From Clostridia bacterium (lineage in GTDB: Bacteria; Bacillota; Clostridia; Saccharofermentanales; Saccharofermentanaceae), in NCBI GenBank assembly GCA_016287245.1, contig JAEEWG010000001.1, forward strand, positions 62,001 through 126,000: a DNA stretch of 64,000 nucleotides. Reading direction: 5' to 3'. Positions 27,243-35,609 of the stretch are shown here, piece after piece. The notes under the pieces are model-generated. The model was given only the letters and a program-made list of their open reading frames with translations. It was not told where the DNA came from and did no database searches. How positions within the stretch are numbered: the stretch's first letter is position 1; each line of letters begins with the position of its first letter. The position numbers and the translations under genes are program-made.

Positions 27243-28415
27243 ATGGCAGAATCATACTTGAGTCGCGGTGTTTCCCCCACGAAGGATGATGTAAAGAAGG
27301 CGGTCGCTAATCAGGATAAGGGTGTTTTCCCGGGTGCGTTCTGTAAACTGATCGAGGACCTTGCAGGAGATCCGGAGTATTGTACGGCGATCCATGCAGA
27401 CGGCGCGGGCACGAAGTCTTCTGTTGCCTATATCGCATACCGCGAGACCGGTGATCTTAAGTGGTTCAAGGGTATTGCTCAGGATTCTCTGGTCATGAAT
27501 ACCGATGACCTTGCCTGTGTCGGCGCCATCGAGAAGCTCTCTCTTTCCAATACGATCGGAAGAAATGCCCACCGTGTCGATGGTAAGTGCATCGCAGCGG
27601 TTATCGAAGGCTATAACGATATCGTCGGTAAACTTCAGGACATGGGATTCGATCTTTCCATGTGCGGCGGTGAGACGGCCGATGTCGGAGATCTCGTCCG
27701 TACACTGATCGTTGACTCGACCATTGTCACACGTGTGGCTCGAAAGAATGTCATCAATGCAGCGAATATCAAGCCCGGACATGTGATCGTCGGTGTGGCT
27801 TCCTTTGGTCAGGCGACCTATGAGGATTCCTACAACTCCGGTGTTTCCTCCAACGGCCTTACCGCAGCCCGTCACATGCTCCTTTGCAAAGATTACCTCA
27901 AGGAATATCCGGAATCGGTTTCCGAGACGATCCCGGAAGATAAGGTATACTGCGGCAAGTTCCGTCTTTCCGACAAGCTCCCGAACAGTGAGCAGACCAT
28001 TGCCGAGGCGATCCTTTCTCCGACGCGTACATACCTTCCGGTCATCCGTGATGTTCTCGAAAAGTACCGTGAGTCCATCTCCGGCATCATCCACTGCACA
28101 GGTGGCGGACAGGCCAAGTGCCGTGATTTCGGTAAGAATATCCGTATCGTTAAGGATAATCTTTTCCCGTTCCCGCCGATTTTTCAGGCGATCTATGAGT
28201 CCGGCGAGATCCCGATGAAGGAGATGTTTCAGGTATTTAACTGTGGTCACAGAATTGAATTCTACTGCGATGAGTCGGTAGCTCAGGGCATCATCGACAT
28301 CGCCGGCAAGTACAATATCGAAGCCCGTATCGTCGGCCGCGTAGAAGCTCTGCCGGAAGGCTCCGAGAATCAGGTCGTGATCCGTAATAATGGCGAAGAG
28401 TTTATCTACGGCTAA
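27243..28415 (+). CDS. purM: Phosphoribosylformylglycinamidine cyclo-ligase, long form (AIR synthase)
   Basis: PurM closes the imidazole ring of the purine precursor AIR with ATP. The 390-residue protein is longer than the common form of about 345. Its sequence resembles the Bacteroidetes-type PurM: YLSRGVSPTKDDVKKAV, DKGVFPGAFCK, HADGAGTKSSVAY, GIAQDSLVMNTDDLACVGA, CGGETADVGDLVRTLIVDST and FGQATYEDSYNSGVSSNGLT. No other purine genes are next to it. RNase P RNA lies upstream and a lipoprotein gene follows directly. An AGAGAGG site stands 8 bases before the ATG. Confidence 0.9.
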   Translation: MAESYLSRGVSPTKDDVKKAVANQDKGVFPGAFCKLIEDLAGDPEYCTAIHADGAGTKSSVAYIAYRETGDLKWFKGIAQDSLVMNTDDLACVGAIEKLSLSNTIGRNAHRVDGKCIAAVIEGYNDIVGKLQDMGFDLSMCGGETADVGDLVRTLIVDSTIVTRVARKNVINAANIKPGHVIVGVASFGQATYEDSYNSGVSSNGLTAARHMLLCKDYLKEYPESVSETIPEDKVYCGKFRLSDKLPNSEQTIAEAILSPTRTYLPVIRDVLEKYRESISGIIHCTGGGQAKCRDFGKNIRIVKDNLFPFPPIFQAIYESGEIPMKEMFQVFNCGHRIEFYCDESVAQGIIDIAGKYNIEARIVGRVEALPEGSENQVVIRNNGEEFIYG

Positions 28416-28416
28416 G

Positions 28417-29298
28417 ATGAAAAGCGAAAGAAGAAGATTCAATAAAGCAAGTGCGATCGTATCTTTACTGATGTCGGTCGCGCTTTTTGCGTCTTCCTGT
28501 TCTCTCGGAAGCATGCCGTCAAAGACATCTTCCATGATCTCTTCCGATATTCCTACGGATACTACTTCGCAAGTTACAACTACATCTGATCCTTCCTCAA
28601 CGGAAGAAACAGAAGATACCAGCCTTAAAAGCCGGTTCCAGAAAATGGCGGATGAATATATCGATGTGCTGCGAAGCGGAGACGTCAAAGCGACATCTGA
28701 GATCTTCGGTTACTTAAGGAATGAGATCCTTCCGGCCAAATATGACTGCGATGAACAGGTCTTTTCGACCGTCTTTAAAGATGTTTCCTACTTTTACGGG
28801 ACGCTTATCACGGCAGATCATTCGAACTATGATCTGGAAGTGACCATGAAGATCCCGGATATCCGTTCCTGTGAAGATCTGATTCTCGAGGATGAAGCGT
28901 TTTTAAACGAAGCGGCAAAAGAATGGGTACAGCTGCTTTGTGCCGATTATTCCTCTGAGGAAGCCAATGCCGCCTTTCTGAAATTCATAAACGGTTTTAT
29001 CCTTGAAGCGTGCCGTCGCATCACTGAGGGGGAATATACGGAAACTCTGCTCGTTTCCGGCACATTCCGGTTCCATGATAACGGGGAAGGGAACTGGCTC
29101 ATAACAAAAACACCGGAATTTGTCCGTTACTGTTCGCAGGATTACTATATGAACCGGATCGGCTATATCGACGATATCACCCTCTATTACATCATTCAGA
29201 ACAGCGGAAAGGCTCTTGTCGAGGAGGGAACGATCACACAGGAGCAACTGGATAACGTCCTTCTTACGAAGAAAAATGAAATTCTTTCAAACCAGTAG
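28417..29298 (+). CDS. Putative lipoprotein, unknown
   Basis: A 293-residue exported protein. From the ATG at 28417 the N-terminus is basic (MKSERRRFNK), then hydrophobic, and ends in LFASSCS, a plausible lipobox with the modified Cys about residue 29. A Ser/Thr-rich linker follows (about 30-75), then a globular part with no motif I recognise, apart from a general resemblance to small DUF-type extracytoplasmic domains. An ATG at 28390 inside purM is in frame but would bury the signal peptide. It lies one base after the purM stop. Confidence 0.7.
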   Translation: MKSERRRFNKASAIVSLLMSVALFASSCSLGSMPSKTSSMISSDIPTDTTSQVTTTSDPSSTEETEDTSLKSRFQKMADEYIDVLRSGDVKATSEIFGYLRNEILPAKYDCDEQVFSTVFKDVSYFYGTLITADHSNYDLEVTMKIPDIRSCEDLILEDEAFLNEAAKEWVQLLCADYSSEEANAAFLKFINGFILEACRRITEGEYTETLLVSGTFRFHDNGEGNWLITKTPEFVRYCSQDYYMNRIGYIDDITLYYIIQNSGKALVEEGTITQEQLDNVLLTKKNEILSNQ

Positions 29299-29319
29299 GC
29301 TAGAAACTGAAAAAATGTG

Positions 29320-29348
29320 TTGACAGAGTCATTTTTCATCGTTATAAT
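29320..29348 (+). promoter_or_regulatory. Consensus sigma-A promoter of tRNA-Lys
   Basis: TTGACA (29320-29325), a 17-base spacer and TATAAT (29343-29348): a perfect match to the sigma-A consensus, as expected for a strongly expressed tRNA. The start would be near 29355, about 36 bases before the mature tRNA. Confidence 0.92.
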
Positions 29349-29390
29349 AATCAACGTTCGCTGAAGGAAATATCCTTGATTGCGAAGTAT

Positions 29391-29466
29391 GTACCTTTAG
29401 CTCAGTTGGTAGAGCAACTGACTCTTAATCAGTGGGCCCAGGGTTCGAGTCCCTGAAGGTGCACCA
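29391..29466 (+). tRNA. tRNA-Lys, anticodon CTT
   Basis: A complete 76-base cloverleaf. Acceptor arms GTACCTT and AAGGTGC pair (one G-U), D stem GCTC/GAGC, anticodon stem ACTGA/TCAGT with loop CTCTTAA giving anticodon CTT (Lys, AAG codons), T arm CAGGG/CCCTG with TTCGAGT loop. The 3' CCA is encoded. It is a single-gene unit between a consensus promoter and a terminator. Confidence 0.97.
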
Positions 29467-29468
29467 GG

Positions 29469-29502
29469 AAAGACTGTTTCGGAAGAGACAGTCTTTTTTC
29501 TT
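29469..29502 (+). terminator. Rho-independent terminator of tRNA-Lys
   Basis: AAGACTGT (29470-29477) pairs with ACAGTCTT (29488-29495), followed at once by a run of T residues (TTTTTTCTTTTTC). It stands 3 bases after the tRNA CCA end. Confidence 0.93.
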
Positions 29503-29523
29503 TTTCTCCCTTATGTGTTTATA

Positions 29524-29551
29524 TTGTGACGACAGGAGTTTGTGCTATAAT
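29524..29551 (+). promoter_or_regulatory. Promoter of metY, extended -10
   Basis: TTGTGA (29524-29529), 16 bases, TATAAT (29546-29551) with an extended TGC in front. The leader of about 40 bases is too short for a SAM riboswitch or T-box, and no such motif was seen. Confidence 0.65.
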
Positions 29552-29598
29552 TTAGTCTGTTACGAAAGAAACTTGTGAGGTTTCAAGGAGGAATGAAA

Positions 29599-30882
29599 AT
29601 GGATAATAAGTTTAGTATAGAGACGAATTGCGTACAGGGTGCATATCAGCCGAAAAATGGTGAATCGCGTGTCATGCCGATCGTCCAGAGCACCACATGG
29701 AAGTATTCTACGACCGAACAGATGGGTCGTCTTTTCGATCTGGAAGAGAGCGGTTATTTCTATACAAGACTTGCGAACCCGACAAGCGACCTCGTGGCTG
29801 CGAAGATCTGCATGCTCGAGGGCGGTGTTGCTGCGATGCTGACTTCTTCCGGTCAGGCGGCAAACTTCTATTCCATCTTTAATCTCTGCTCCGCAGGGGA
29901 CCATATCGTTTGTTCTTCCGCGCTTTACGGCGGAACCTATAATCTCTTCGCCCACACCATCAAGAAGATGGGTATCGATGCGACTTTCGTTTCTCCGGAT
30001 GCAACTGAGGCGGAGATCGAAGCTGCGATCCAGCCGAATACGAAGCTTGTTTTCGGTGAGACGATCGCTAACCCGGCGCTCAATGTTCTCGATATCGAGA
30101 CATTCGCAAAGACAGCTCATAAGAACGGCCTTCCGTTCATGATCGATAATACATTTGCCACACCGATCAACTGCCGTCCGATCGAGTGGGGTGCCGATAT
30201 CGTTATCCACTCTACGACGAAGTACATGGATGGTCATGCCACCTCTGTTGGCGGCTGTATCGTAGATGCCGGAACATTCGACTGGACCAAGTATCCGGAT
30301 AGATTCGCCGGACTTGTAGAGCCGGATGAGACCTACCACGGTGTATCTTACACAGGACGCTTCGGTAAGTCCGCTTTCATCATGAAGGCTGTTGCCCAGC
30401 TGATGCGTGACCTCGGTTCCATTCCGGGCCCGATGAATGCATTCCTTCTTAACCTCGGTCTCGAGACTCTGCACCTTCGTATGCCGCGTCACTGTGAGAA
30501 TGCCCTGGCTGTCGCTGAGTACCTGCAGAACCATCCGAAGATCGCATGGGTCTCTTACCCGGGTCTTCCTGGTGATAAGGAATATGAGAAAGCAAAGAAG
30601 TACTGCCCGAATGGCACATGCGGCGTTCTTTCCTTTGGTGTAAAGGGTGGAAGAGAAGCCTGCATCAAGTTCATGGATTCCTTAAAGCTTGCTGCGATCT
30701 GCACACACGTAGCTGACTGCAGAACATGCGTACTGCACCCGGCTTCCCATACCCACCGTCAGATGAACGATGAAGAACTCAAGGCTGCAGGCGTAAGCCC
30801 GGATCTCATCCGTTTCTCCACAGGTATCGAGAACAAGGAAGACATTATCGCTGATATTGAGCAGGCACTCGCAAATGTCTGA
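29599..30882 (+). CDS. metY: O-acetylhomoserine sulfhydrylase family, PLP-dependent
   Basis: The Cys/Met-metabolism PLP enzymes include O-acetylhomoserine sulfhydrylase (homocysteine from O-acetylhomoserine and sulfide) and methionine gamma-lyase. The 427-residue length and the C-terminal HPASHTHRQMNDEELKAAG followed by LIRFSTGIE fit the MetY group best. YFYTRLANPTSDLVAAK binds PLP; IDNTFATPINCRPIEWGADI and HSTTKYMDGHATSVGG place the Schiff-base Lys (about residue 209). I start at the second ATG, 29599, because AAGGAGG lies 7 bases before it; the ATG at 29593 is only 1 base from that site. Sulfhydrylase versus gamma-lyase cannot be settled by eye. Confidence 0.88.
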   Translation: MDNKFSIETNCVQGAYQPKNGESRVMPIVQSTTWKYSTTEQMGRLFDLEESGYFYTRLANPTSDLVAAKICMLEGGVAAMLTSSGQAANFYSIFNLCSAGDHIVCSSALYGGTYNLFAHTIKKMGIDATFVSPDATEAEIEAAIQPNTKLVFGETIANPALNVLDIETFAKTAHKNGLPFMIDNTFATPINCRPIEWGADIVIHSTTKYMDGHATSVGGCIVDAGTFDWTKYPDRFAGLVEPDETYHGVSYTGRFGKSAFIMKAVAQLMRDLGSIPGPMNAFLLNLGLETLHLRMPRHCENALAVAEYLQNHPKIAWVSYPGLPGDKEYEKAKKYCPNGTCGVLSFGVKGGREACIKFMDSLKLAAICTHVADCRTCVLHPASHTHRQMNDEELKAAGVSPDLIRFSTGIENKEDIIADIEQALANV

Positions 30883-30902
30883 TATCGCGGTATAGAAAAT
30901 AC

Positions 30903-30916
30903 CGAAATCGATTTCG
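30903..30916. promoter_or_regulatory. 14-base perfect palindrome after metY
   Basis: CGAAATCGATTTCG is its own reverse complement. It lies 20 bases after the metY stop and upstream of the DUF4867 promoter, and may bind a dimeric regulator. It has no T-run and is not a terminator by itself. Confidence 0.4.
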
Positions 30917-30924
30917 AAAAAGCA

Positions 30925-30967
30925 TTTCCATTTACGCTCCTTTTATGTAAAATAGAAGGAGCGTAAA
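30925..30967 (+). promoter_or_regulatory. Promoter with a 12-base inverted repeat operator before the DUF4867 gene
   Basis: A sigma-A-like promoter, TTTCCA (30925-30930), 17 bases, TAAAAT (30948-30953), is overlaid by a perfect inverted repeat: TTTACGCTCCTT (30931-30942) and AAGGAGCGTAAA (30956-30967), 13 bases apart. The left arm lies in the spacer and the right arm over the expected start site, the classic place for a repressor operator. The same repeat could form a hairpin in RNA, but no T-run follows it. Confidence 0.6.
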
Positions 30968-30991
30968 TATTTCCTTAAGGAGGATCAAGAC

Positions 30992-31627
30992 ATGAAGATT
31001 TACAGCGTTCTCGATAAAGAATTCGCCCCGTATGGCAAGGTGCTTACTGGTTATGACACGACAGCTCTTCTTAAAGCTCTCGATGAGAAGACACCTCTTC
31101 CGGAAGGCGTTGATTATGTAATGAGCTGCGCAGATCTCGAGTACACAGATGCTTTTGGTGTACTTCAGAATAACGCATACGGCGGAATGCCGATCCAGCT
31201 CGGCTACTGCAACGGCCATAACACGAAGCTCAACTGCCTCGAGTATCACAGAGACAGCGAATTGAACATCGGCTCGACCGATTTTATCCTTCTCCTTGCC
31301 AAGGCTGACGATATCGTTGACGGCAAACTCGACACATCGAAGGTTATGGCTTTTAAGGCAGAAAAAGGACAGGTAGTTGAAGTCTATGAGACATCTCTCC
31401 ACTATGCTCCGTGTTCTGCAAAGAAGGGTGATGGATTTAAGGTAGTAATCGTTCTGCCGAAGGGTACAAACGGTGCCGTTCCTGCACTTACACCGATCAA
31501 CGAGGAAGATAAGTGGATGACTGCCTGCAATAAGTGGCTCCTGGCTCATGAGGAATCCTCCGAAGCGAAGAGTGGCGCTTATGTTGGTCTGACCGGCGTG
31601 AATATCGATATCGCTGATCTGATCTGA
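30992..31627 (+). CDS. DUF4867-like protein
   Basis: A 211-residue cytoplasmic protein beginning MKIYSVLDKEFAPYGKVLTG. The segments GGMPIQLGYCNGHNTKLNCL and LEYHRDSELNIGSTDFILLL, then HYAPCSAKKGDGFKVVIVLP, match my memory of the DUF4867 family, which has a cupin-like character (His and Glu in YHRDSE and a later HYAP). Function is unknown; homologues are often near carbohydrate genes, though none is adjacent here. It is a single-gene unit with its own operator-like promoter and a strong terminator, so it is probably regulated by a specific signal. AAGGAGG lies 9 bases before the ATG. Confidence 0.75.
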   Translation: MKIYSVLDKEFAPYGKVLTGYDTTALLKALDEKTPLPEGVDYVMSCADLEYTDAFGVLQNNAYGGMPIQLGYCNGHNTKLNCLEYHRDSELNIGSTDFILLLAKADDIVDGKLDTSKVMAFKAEKGQVVEVYETSLHYAPCSAKKGDGFKVVIVLPKGTNGAVPALTPINEEDKWMTACNKWLLAHEESSEAKSGAYVGLTGVNIDIADLI

Positions 31628-31651
31628 TCGAGTATAACCGAATAGATTTAT

Positions 31652-31685
31652 ATGGCGGTTTGCATAAAGCAGACCGCCATTTTTT
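31652..31685 (+). terminator. Rho-independent terminator of the DUF4867 gene
   Basis: ATGGCGGTTTGC and GCAGACCGCCAT form a 12-base stem (one mismatch-like G-T pair) around ATAAA, followed by TTTTTATG. The remaining gap to the next gene (31686-31841) holds two small inverted repeats, CTTTG/CAAAG at 31767-31780 and GTAAG/CTTAC at 31802-31817, with no clear promoter. Confidence 0.9.
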
Positions 31686-31841
31686 ATGCTATTTGCAGAC
31701 TTTTTCAAAATGTCTCTCTATATGACTAATGTGTAAGATTTCCGATTTGAGTTTTTGATATTCTAACTTTGATGGCAAAGTAATCTGTGTCAAATTAAAT
31801 AGTAAGCGTAGTCTTACAGGTTGGAACGAGGTATTGGGTCT

Positions 31842-34121
31842 ATGAAAAAAGCGCTTTGTATGCTTATGACTGCGGCATTTCTGTTTTCCATGACGTCCTG
31901 CAGTATGAAAAAGTCCGCTAAGTCAAATGTAAAAACTGTTGCCAAAGACAGTATCTGGTGGAATGATCAGGTAACAAACATCAATGATGATGTGATCAGT
32001 CAGGCCATTAACGATAAGGTGACATCTATGGTGGACCATATATGTTTGGCGGACAAAGATTCTGTTGTGTTTGAGTTTGAAGTCTATTGTCAGAAAAAGA
32101 TGTTTACACAGCTCCTGATGCGCTATTCGTATGATGGGAAGTGCCTTGGCAAGATCGATTTTGTCGATTGCCTGGGAATGGATGATGACTTTCAGACTGT
32201 TTATAAACTGAAAGATAAGTACTACAGCATTGTAAATCATTACGATGAGGATGCTGAATCTTATTTTCTCTATAGCTATGAGATCGATTTCGAACAGGGG
32301 ACAGTTAAGGATCCTGTGAAGATCGATGTGCGCTCGAAAAACGGTTCCGTCCCGCAGATCCGCTCAGTGACCGGCGTCGGCGATAAACTCGTATATCTCC
32401 TGGAAACAGACTCAAATGATGGCCAATCCTATGAGATCCGTGTGGATGATGGAAAAGATCCGCGATTCTATATTCCTTCTTTTGGAAATACCTTTCAGCT
32501 CAGCTATATCTCCGATGTGATGAAGGACGGAAATGACATAGTTTTCTGTGCAGATGGTCAGGATAACGGGAAAGCGGCCAAGCTCTACTGTAAGCTGAAT
32601 CTGGATACATTCGCTCTTACGAAAAAGGATATGGGCCTTTCCGATTCGGACCCGAGTTTTGTGGAAGATTGTGGGATCTTTACAGTCGAAGACTTTAACA
32701 AAATTTGCAAGTTCGATGTGAATACAGGAACGGATAACGAAGTGCTGGATCTTTCCACTTCGTATCTGAATGGAATGTTCTATAATCTGCAAATAGTATG
32801 GGCAGATAACGATGCTGTAGTCATTTGCGATAGTGGCAGTTTTGATACGGGCGTCAGTCTCATCCGCTTGAGCAAAGCGGAGACGAACCCGAATGCCGGA
32901 AGAAAAATACTCAGAGCGGCCTATTTTGACGATGTGCTGACATCTGATTATGCTGCGGTAAATGCATTCAACAGAGAATCTGACACATACTTCATTGAGA
33001 TGGATCCGAAGTACTACGATATCCAGACATCGAAAAACGGGGCATCTGAACTCGAGGAGAATGGTTCCCTTCGTGATGTGTACGCTGCAGATGCAGTAAC
33101 GACACTTATGTCGGATATTCGGGACGGAAATGGTCCGGATCTGGTCTTTTACTCATACGACATGGCCCAATTGAATTCGTCGGAATACCTGATCGACCTG
33201 ACTTCCCGGATCGGATCTGAAGCAGTCCTCAACGATGGAAGTTATATGGATTTTATCAAGCAGCCGAACGGCCGTGACGGGAAGATCTATCGTCTTGATT
33301 ATACCTTCTTATGTAATTGCATTCTGATCAATAATGATTATGTGCCTGAAGGTGCGAAAGGTCTGACATATGAAGAATATGACCGCATCATAGAGGAGAA
33401 GAATAACGGAAAAGACGCTCTTGATCTATTAGGCCATGATGGATTATCTCTCATGAGGTTTTTGATGTTTGAATCGGACTGCTTCTCTTACGGATCTGAA
33501 GGGAAGATCGACCTTTCTTCCGGTTGCTTTAGAAAAACAGCTGAATTTGTAAAGTCTATCGTACAGAAGAATCAGCATACGTTGACCTCAGAATGGAGAC
33601 TTTCTCCCATTCAGGCGGTAGGCCATTTTGACTTTGATAATTATCTGTATTATTGCGGACCCTATTTTGAGCGGTTCTCGATTATCGGCATGCCGACATC
33701 TGATGGACATGCAGAGAGCATCTGTGGTTGGGGAATCGGCATTACAAGCTGCAGTGCACTTGTGGATGGGGCATGGGAGTTTGTTATGAAAATGCTTTCT
33801 TCGGATGTGCAGAAATCTATCGGATGTATTCCGGTCTTGAAAAGTGCGCAAAAAGAAGTGTTTAAAGAAAAACTGGATGAGTATAACCTGAATCCTTCTG
33901 CAAATGCTTACGGAGAGGTAGTCCCTGATGGTATTGTGGACCGGTTTATCGAGCAGATCTCAGATGCAGTCGTGGTTCCGGATCTCGATTCTTCGGTACT
34001 TGTTATTGTGAATGAGGAATTGCCCGCATTCTTTGAGGGGCAGAAAACACTGGATGAGGTGGTATCTGTTATTGAAAACAGATTGAATCTTATGCTGAAG
34101 GAGAAAAAAGCTTCAGCCTGA
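31842..34121 (+). CDS. Large lipoprotein: propeller-like N-terminus plus solute-binding domain
   Basis: A 759-residue lipoprotein. The signal peptide MKKALCMLMTAAFLFSMTSC ends at a lipobox Cys (residue 20). Residues about 45-360 form repeated beta-strand segments, probably a propeller-like domain. Residues about 365-750 resemble family 1 extracellular solute-binding proteins: TTLMSDIRDGNGPDLVFYSY, YRLDYTFLCNCILINNDYVP and SIIGMPTSDGHAESICGWGI are in the usual places of such proteins. No permease or ATPase gene is adjacent, so the ligand and transporter are unknown. Start: ATG at 31842 with GAGG about 10 bases upstream; an upstream TTG at 31821 would give an extended, less typical signal. Confidence 0.85.
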   Translation: MKKALCMLMTAAFLFSMTSCSMKKSAKSNVKTVAKDSIWWNDQVTNINDDVISQAINDKVTSMVDHICLADKDSVVFEFEVYCQKKMFTQLLMRYSYDGKCLGKIDFVDCLGMDDDFQTVYKLKDKYYSIVNHYDEDAESYFLYSYEIDFEQGTVKDPVKIDVRSKNGSVPQIRSVTGVGDKLVYLLETDSNDGQSYEIRVDDGKDPRFYIPSFGNTFQLSYISDVMKDGNDIVFCADGQDNGKAAKLYCKLNLDTFALTKKDMGLSDSDPSFVEDCGIFTVEDFNKICKFDVNTGTDNEVLDLSTSYLNGMFYNLQIVWADNDAVVICDSGSFDTGVSLIRLSKAETNPNAGRKILRAAYFDDVLTSDYAAVNAFNRESDTYFIEMDPKYYDIQTSKNGASELEENGSLRDVYAADAVTTLMSDIRDGNGPDLVFYSYDMAQLNSSEYLIDLTSRIGSEAVLNDGSYMDFIKQPNGRDGKIYRLDYTFLCNCILINNDYVPEGAKGLTYEEYDRIIEEKNNGKDALDLLGHDGLSLMRFLMFESDCFSYGSEGKIDLSSGCFRKTAEFVKSIVQKNQHTLTSEWRLSPIQAVGHFDFDNYLYYCGPYFERFSIIGMPTSDGHAESICGWGIGITSCSALVDGAWEFVMKMLSSDVQKSIGCIPVLKSAQKEVFKEKLDEYNLNPSANAYGEVVPDGIVDRFIEQISDAVVVPDLDSSVLVIVNEELPAFFEGQKTLDEVVSVIENRLNLMLKEKKASA

Positions 34122-34140
34122 TCAAGTAGTAATTGGGAAT

Positions 34141-34201
34141 AGAAAACTCTCCTGTGGCGGACGGAAAGAAATGTCACGCTACAGGAGAGTTTTCTATTTT
34201 T
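34141..34201. terminator. Bidirectional terminator between the lipoprotein and lysC
   Basis: A perfect 15-base inverted repeat, AGAAAACTCTCCTGT (34141-34155) and ACAGGAGAGTTTTCT (34181-34195), ends in A/T-rich sequence on both sides (ATTTTTC on plus). It separates two convergent genes. The stem extends inward by GCG/CGC. Confidence 0.88.
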
Positions 34202-34214
34202 CTATAAACTGATC

Positions 34215-35564
34215 TTAGCTGAAGAACTCTTTATAGAGGGTACGTACTGCGTAGGAGCAGTATTCCTCACGAACGCCGAACATAACGGAGATCTCGGAAG
34301 CTCCTTGGTTGATGAGCTCTAAGTTGATACCTGCCTTGGAAAGGGCAGTAGCAGCACGGGCAGTAGTACCAACGGTGTTTGCCATCGCTTCACCGACGAT
34401 CATGACGATTGCGAGATCACGGTTGACAGAGATATTGTCCACGTTCAACTCAAGGCTTATGCGTTGCACGATACGACGTTCCTTCTCCGGAGTGAAGTCC
34501 GCGGCTCTCAGGATAATAGAGACGGAATCGATACCGGAAGGCATATGCTCGATCGAGAGACCTTCGTCAGCGATGATCGAAAGTACCTTAACGAGGAATC
34601 CGACTTCGCGGTTCATGAGGTATTTGCTCATGTTCAGGGCACAGAAACCCTTCTCACCGGCGATACCTGTTACGAGAGAATCGTAATGAGTACGCTTGCT
34701 GACGATCATGGTGCCCTTTGCATCCGGATGATTCGTGTTGCGGATATTTACCGGAATCCCGCGGACGAAAGCAGGGTAGAGGGCTTCTTCATGAAGGACG
34801 GAGAACCCTGCATATGCGAGTTCTCGCATCTCATCGTAGGTGATCTCAGTTACCGGGAACGGATTCTGTACGAGGTTCGGGTTTACGGCATATACGTTAT
34901 CTACGTCAGTCCAGTTCTCGTAAACAGTAGCGTGAAGTGCGGCCGCAAGGATCGCACCGGTGATATCGGAACCGCCACGGGAGAAGGTGATGATCTCTCC
35001 GTCTTCGGAATAACCGAAGAATCCCGGGAATACACAGATCTCGCGAAGTCTCGAAAGATCTGCCAGATTATCGTAGGACTCAGGAAGAACTTTTACATGT
35101 CCGCCGACTTCGGTCTCCAGAAGAAGACCGGCGACCTTCGGATTGCAGTAGGTAGCCTTATGTCCTGTCTTTGTGAGGTAGGTCGCTACCAGACGGGCAC
35201 AGCTGTCTTCACCGAGTGCCTTGGTCGCATCCATAAAGCGCGAAGCATTCTTGACCGGCTGGTTTATGGACTCTTCAATGTTTTCCTTGATGGAATCTAT
35301 GACCTCAGGGATCTCAAGTTCATCGCAAATGGAAGAGAAACGGTCGAGGACCGCCTGCAGTTCTTTTGCTCCGTCTTTTCCGGCGATCTTCGCATCAGCC
35401 AGCGCGATCAGAAGATCCGTGACCTTGATGTCGGAAGAAAAACGCTTGCCAGGAGCGGAAACGACGATCACGCGTCTTTCCGGATCGCTTAAAAGAATAT
35501 CGCAGACCTTCTTGATTTGAGTGGCGTCTGCCAGGGAAGAACCACCGAACTTAGTAACTTTCAT
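34215..35564 (-). CDS. lysC: Aspartate kinase
   Basis: Aspartate kinase phosphorylates aspartate, entering the pathway to lysine, diaminopimelate, methionine and threonine. The 449-residue monofunctional protein starts KVTKFGGSSLADATQIKK (substrate-binding Lys and Gly loop) and has VVVSAPGKR-like IVVSAPGKRFSS, PGFFGYSEDGEIITFSRGGSD and ENWTDVDNVYAVNP. Two ACT domains follow (about 305-449) with IEHMPSGIDSVSIIL and the regulatory NLELINQGASEISVMFGV. Length and layout fit the longer class of lysine-regulated enzymes. The ribosome site is placed unusually far, 22 bases, with a hairpin between (see separate entry). Confidence 0.96.
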   Translation of the reverse strand: MKVTKFGGSSLADATQIKKVCDILLSDPERRVIVVSAPGKRFSSDIKVTDLLIALADAKIAGKDGAKELQAVLDRFSSICDELEIPEVIDSIKENIEESINQPVKNASRFMDATKALGEDSCARLVATYLTKTGHKATYCNPKVAGLLLETEVGGHVKVLPESYDNLADLSRLREICVFPGFFGYSEDGEIITFSRGGSDITGAILAAALHATVYENWTDVDNVYAVNPNLVQNPFPVTEITYDEMRELAYAGFSVLHEEALYPAFVRGIPVNIRNTNHPDAKGTMIVSKRTHYDSLVTGIAGEKGFCALNMSKYLMNREVGFLVKVLSIIADEGLSIEHMPSGIDSVSIILRAADFTPEKERRIVQRISLELNVDNISVNRDLAIVMIVGEAMANTVGTTARAATALSKAGINLELINQGASEISVMFGVREEYCSYAVRTLYKEFFS

Positions 35565-35593
35565 ATCTCTATCGGGTAAAACCCGACCTCCTC
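35565..35593 (-). promoter_or_regulatory. lysC ribosome site separated from the start by a hairpin
   Basis: On the minus strand GAGGAGG (35587-35593) is 22 bases from the lysC ATG. The bases between consist of a perfect 6-base-pair hairpin, TCGGGT-TTT-ACCCGA (35572-35586), abutting the ribosome site, and 7 further bases. If the hairpin forms, the effective spacing is 7, the usual optimum. No other start codon is in frame in between. Confidence 0.7.
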
Positions 35594-35609
35594 GTTATTT
35601 TCTTCCGTA

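Noticed and set aside
27252..28688. Open frame of 478 codons antisense to purM
   Set aside because: Product of codon bias on the opposite strand; the plus-strand PurM motifs are intact throughout.
29467..29598. Possible SAM riboswitch or T-box before metY
   Set aside because: Most of the interval is the tRNA terminator and promoter; the leader is about 40 bases with no conserved riboswitch core.
29560..30534. Open frame of 324 codons antisense to metY
   Set aside because: No motif or ribosome site; covered by the PLP enzyme on the plus strand.
34464..35492. Open frame of 342 codons opposite lysC
   Set aside because: Shadow of aspartate kinase, whose signatures read cleanly on the minus strand.
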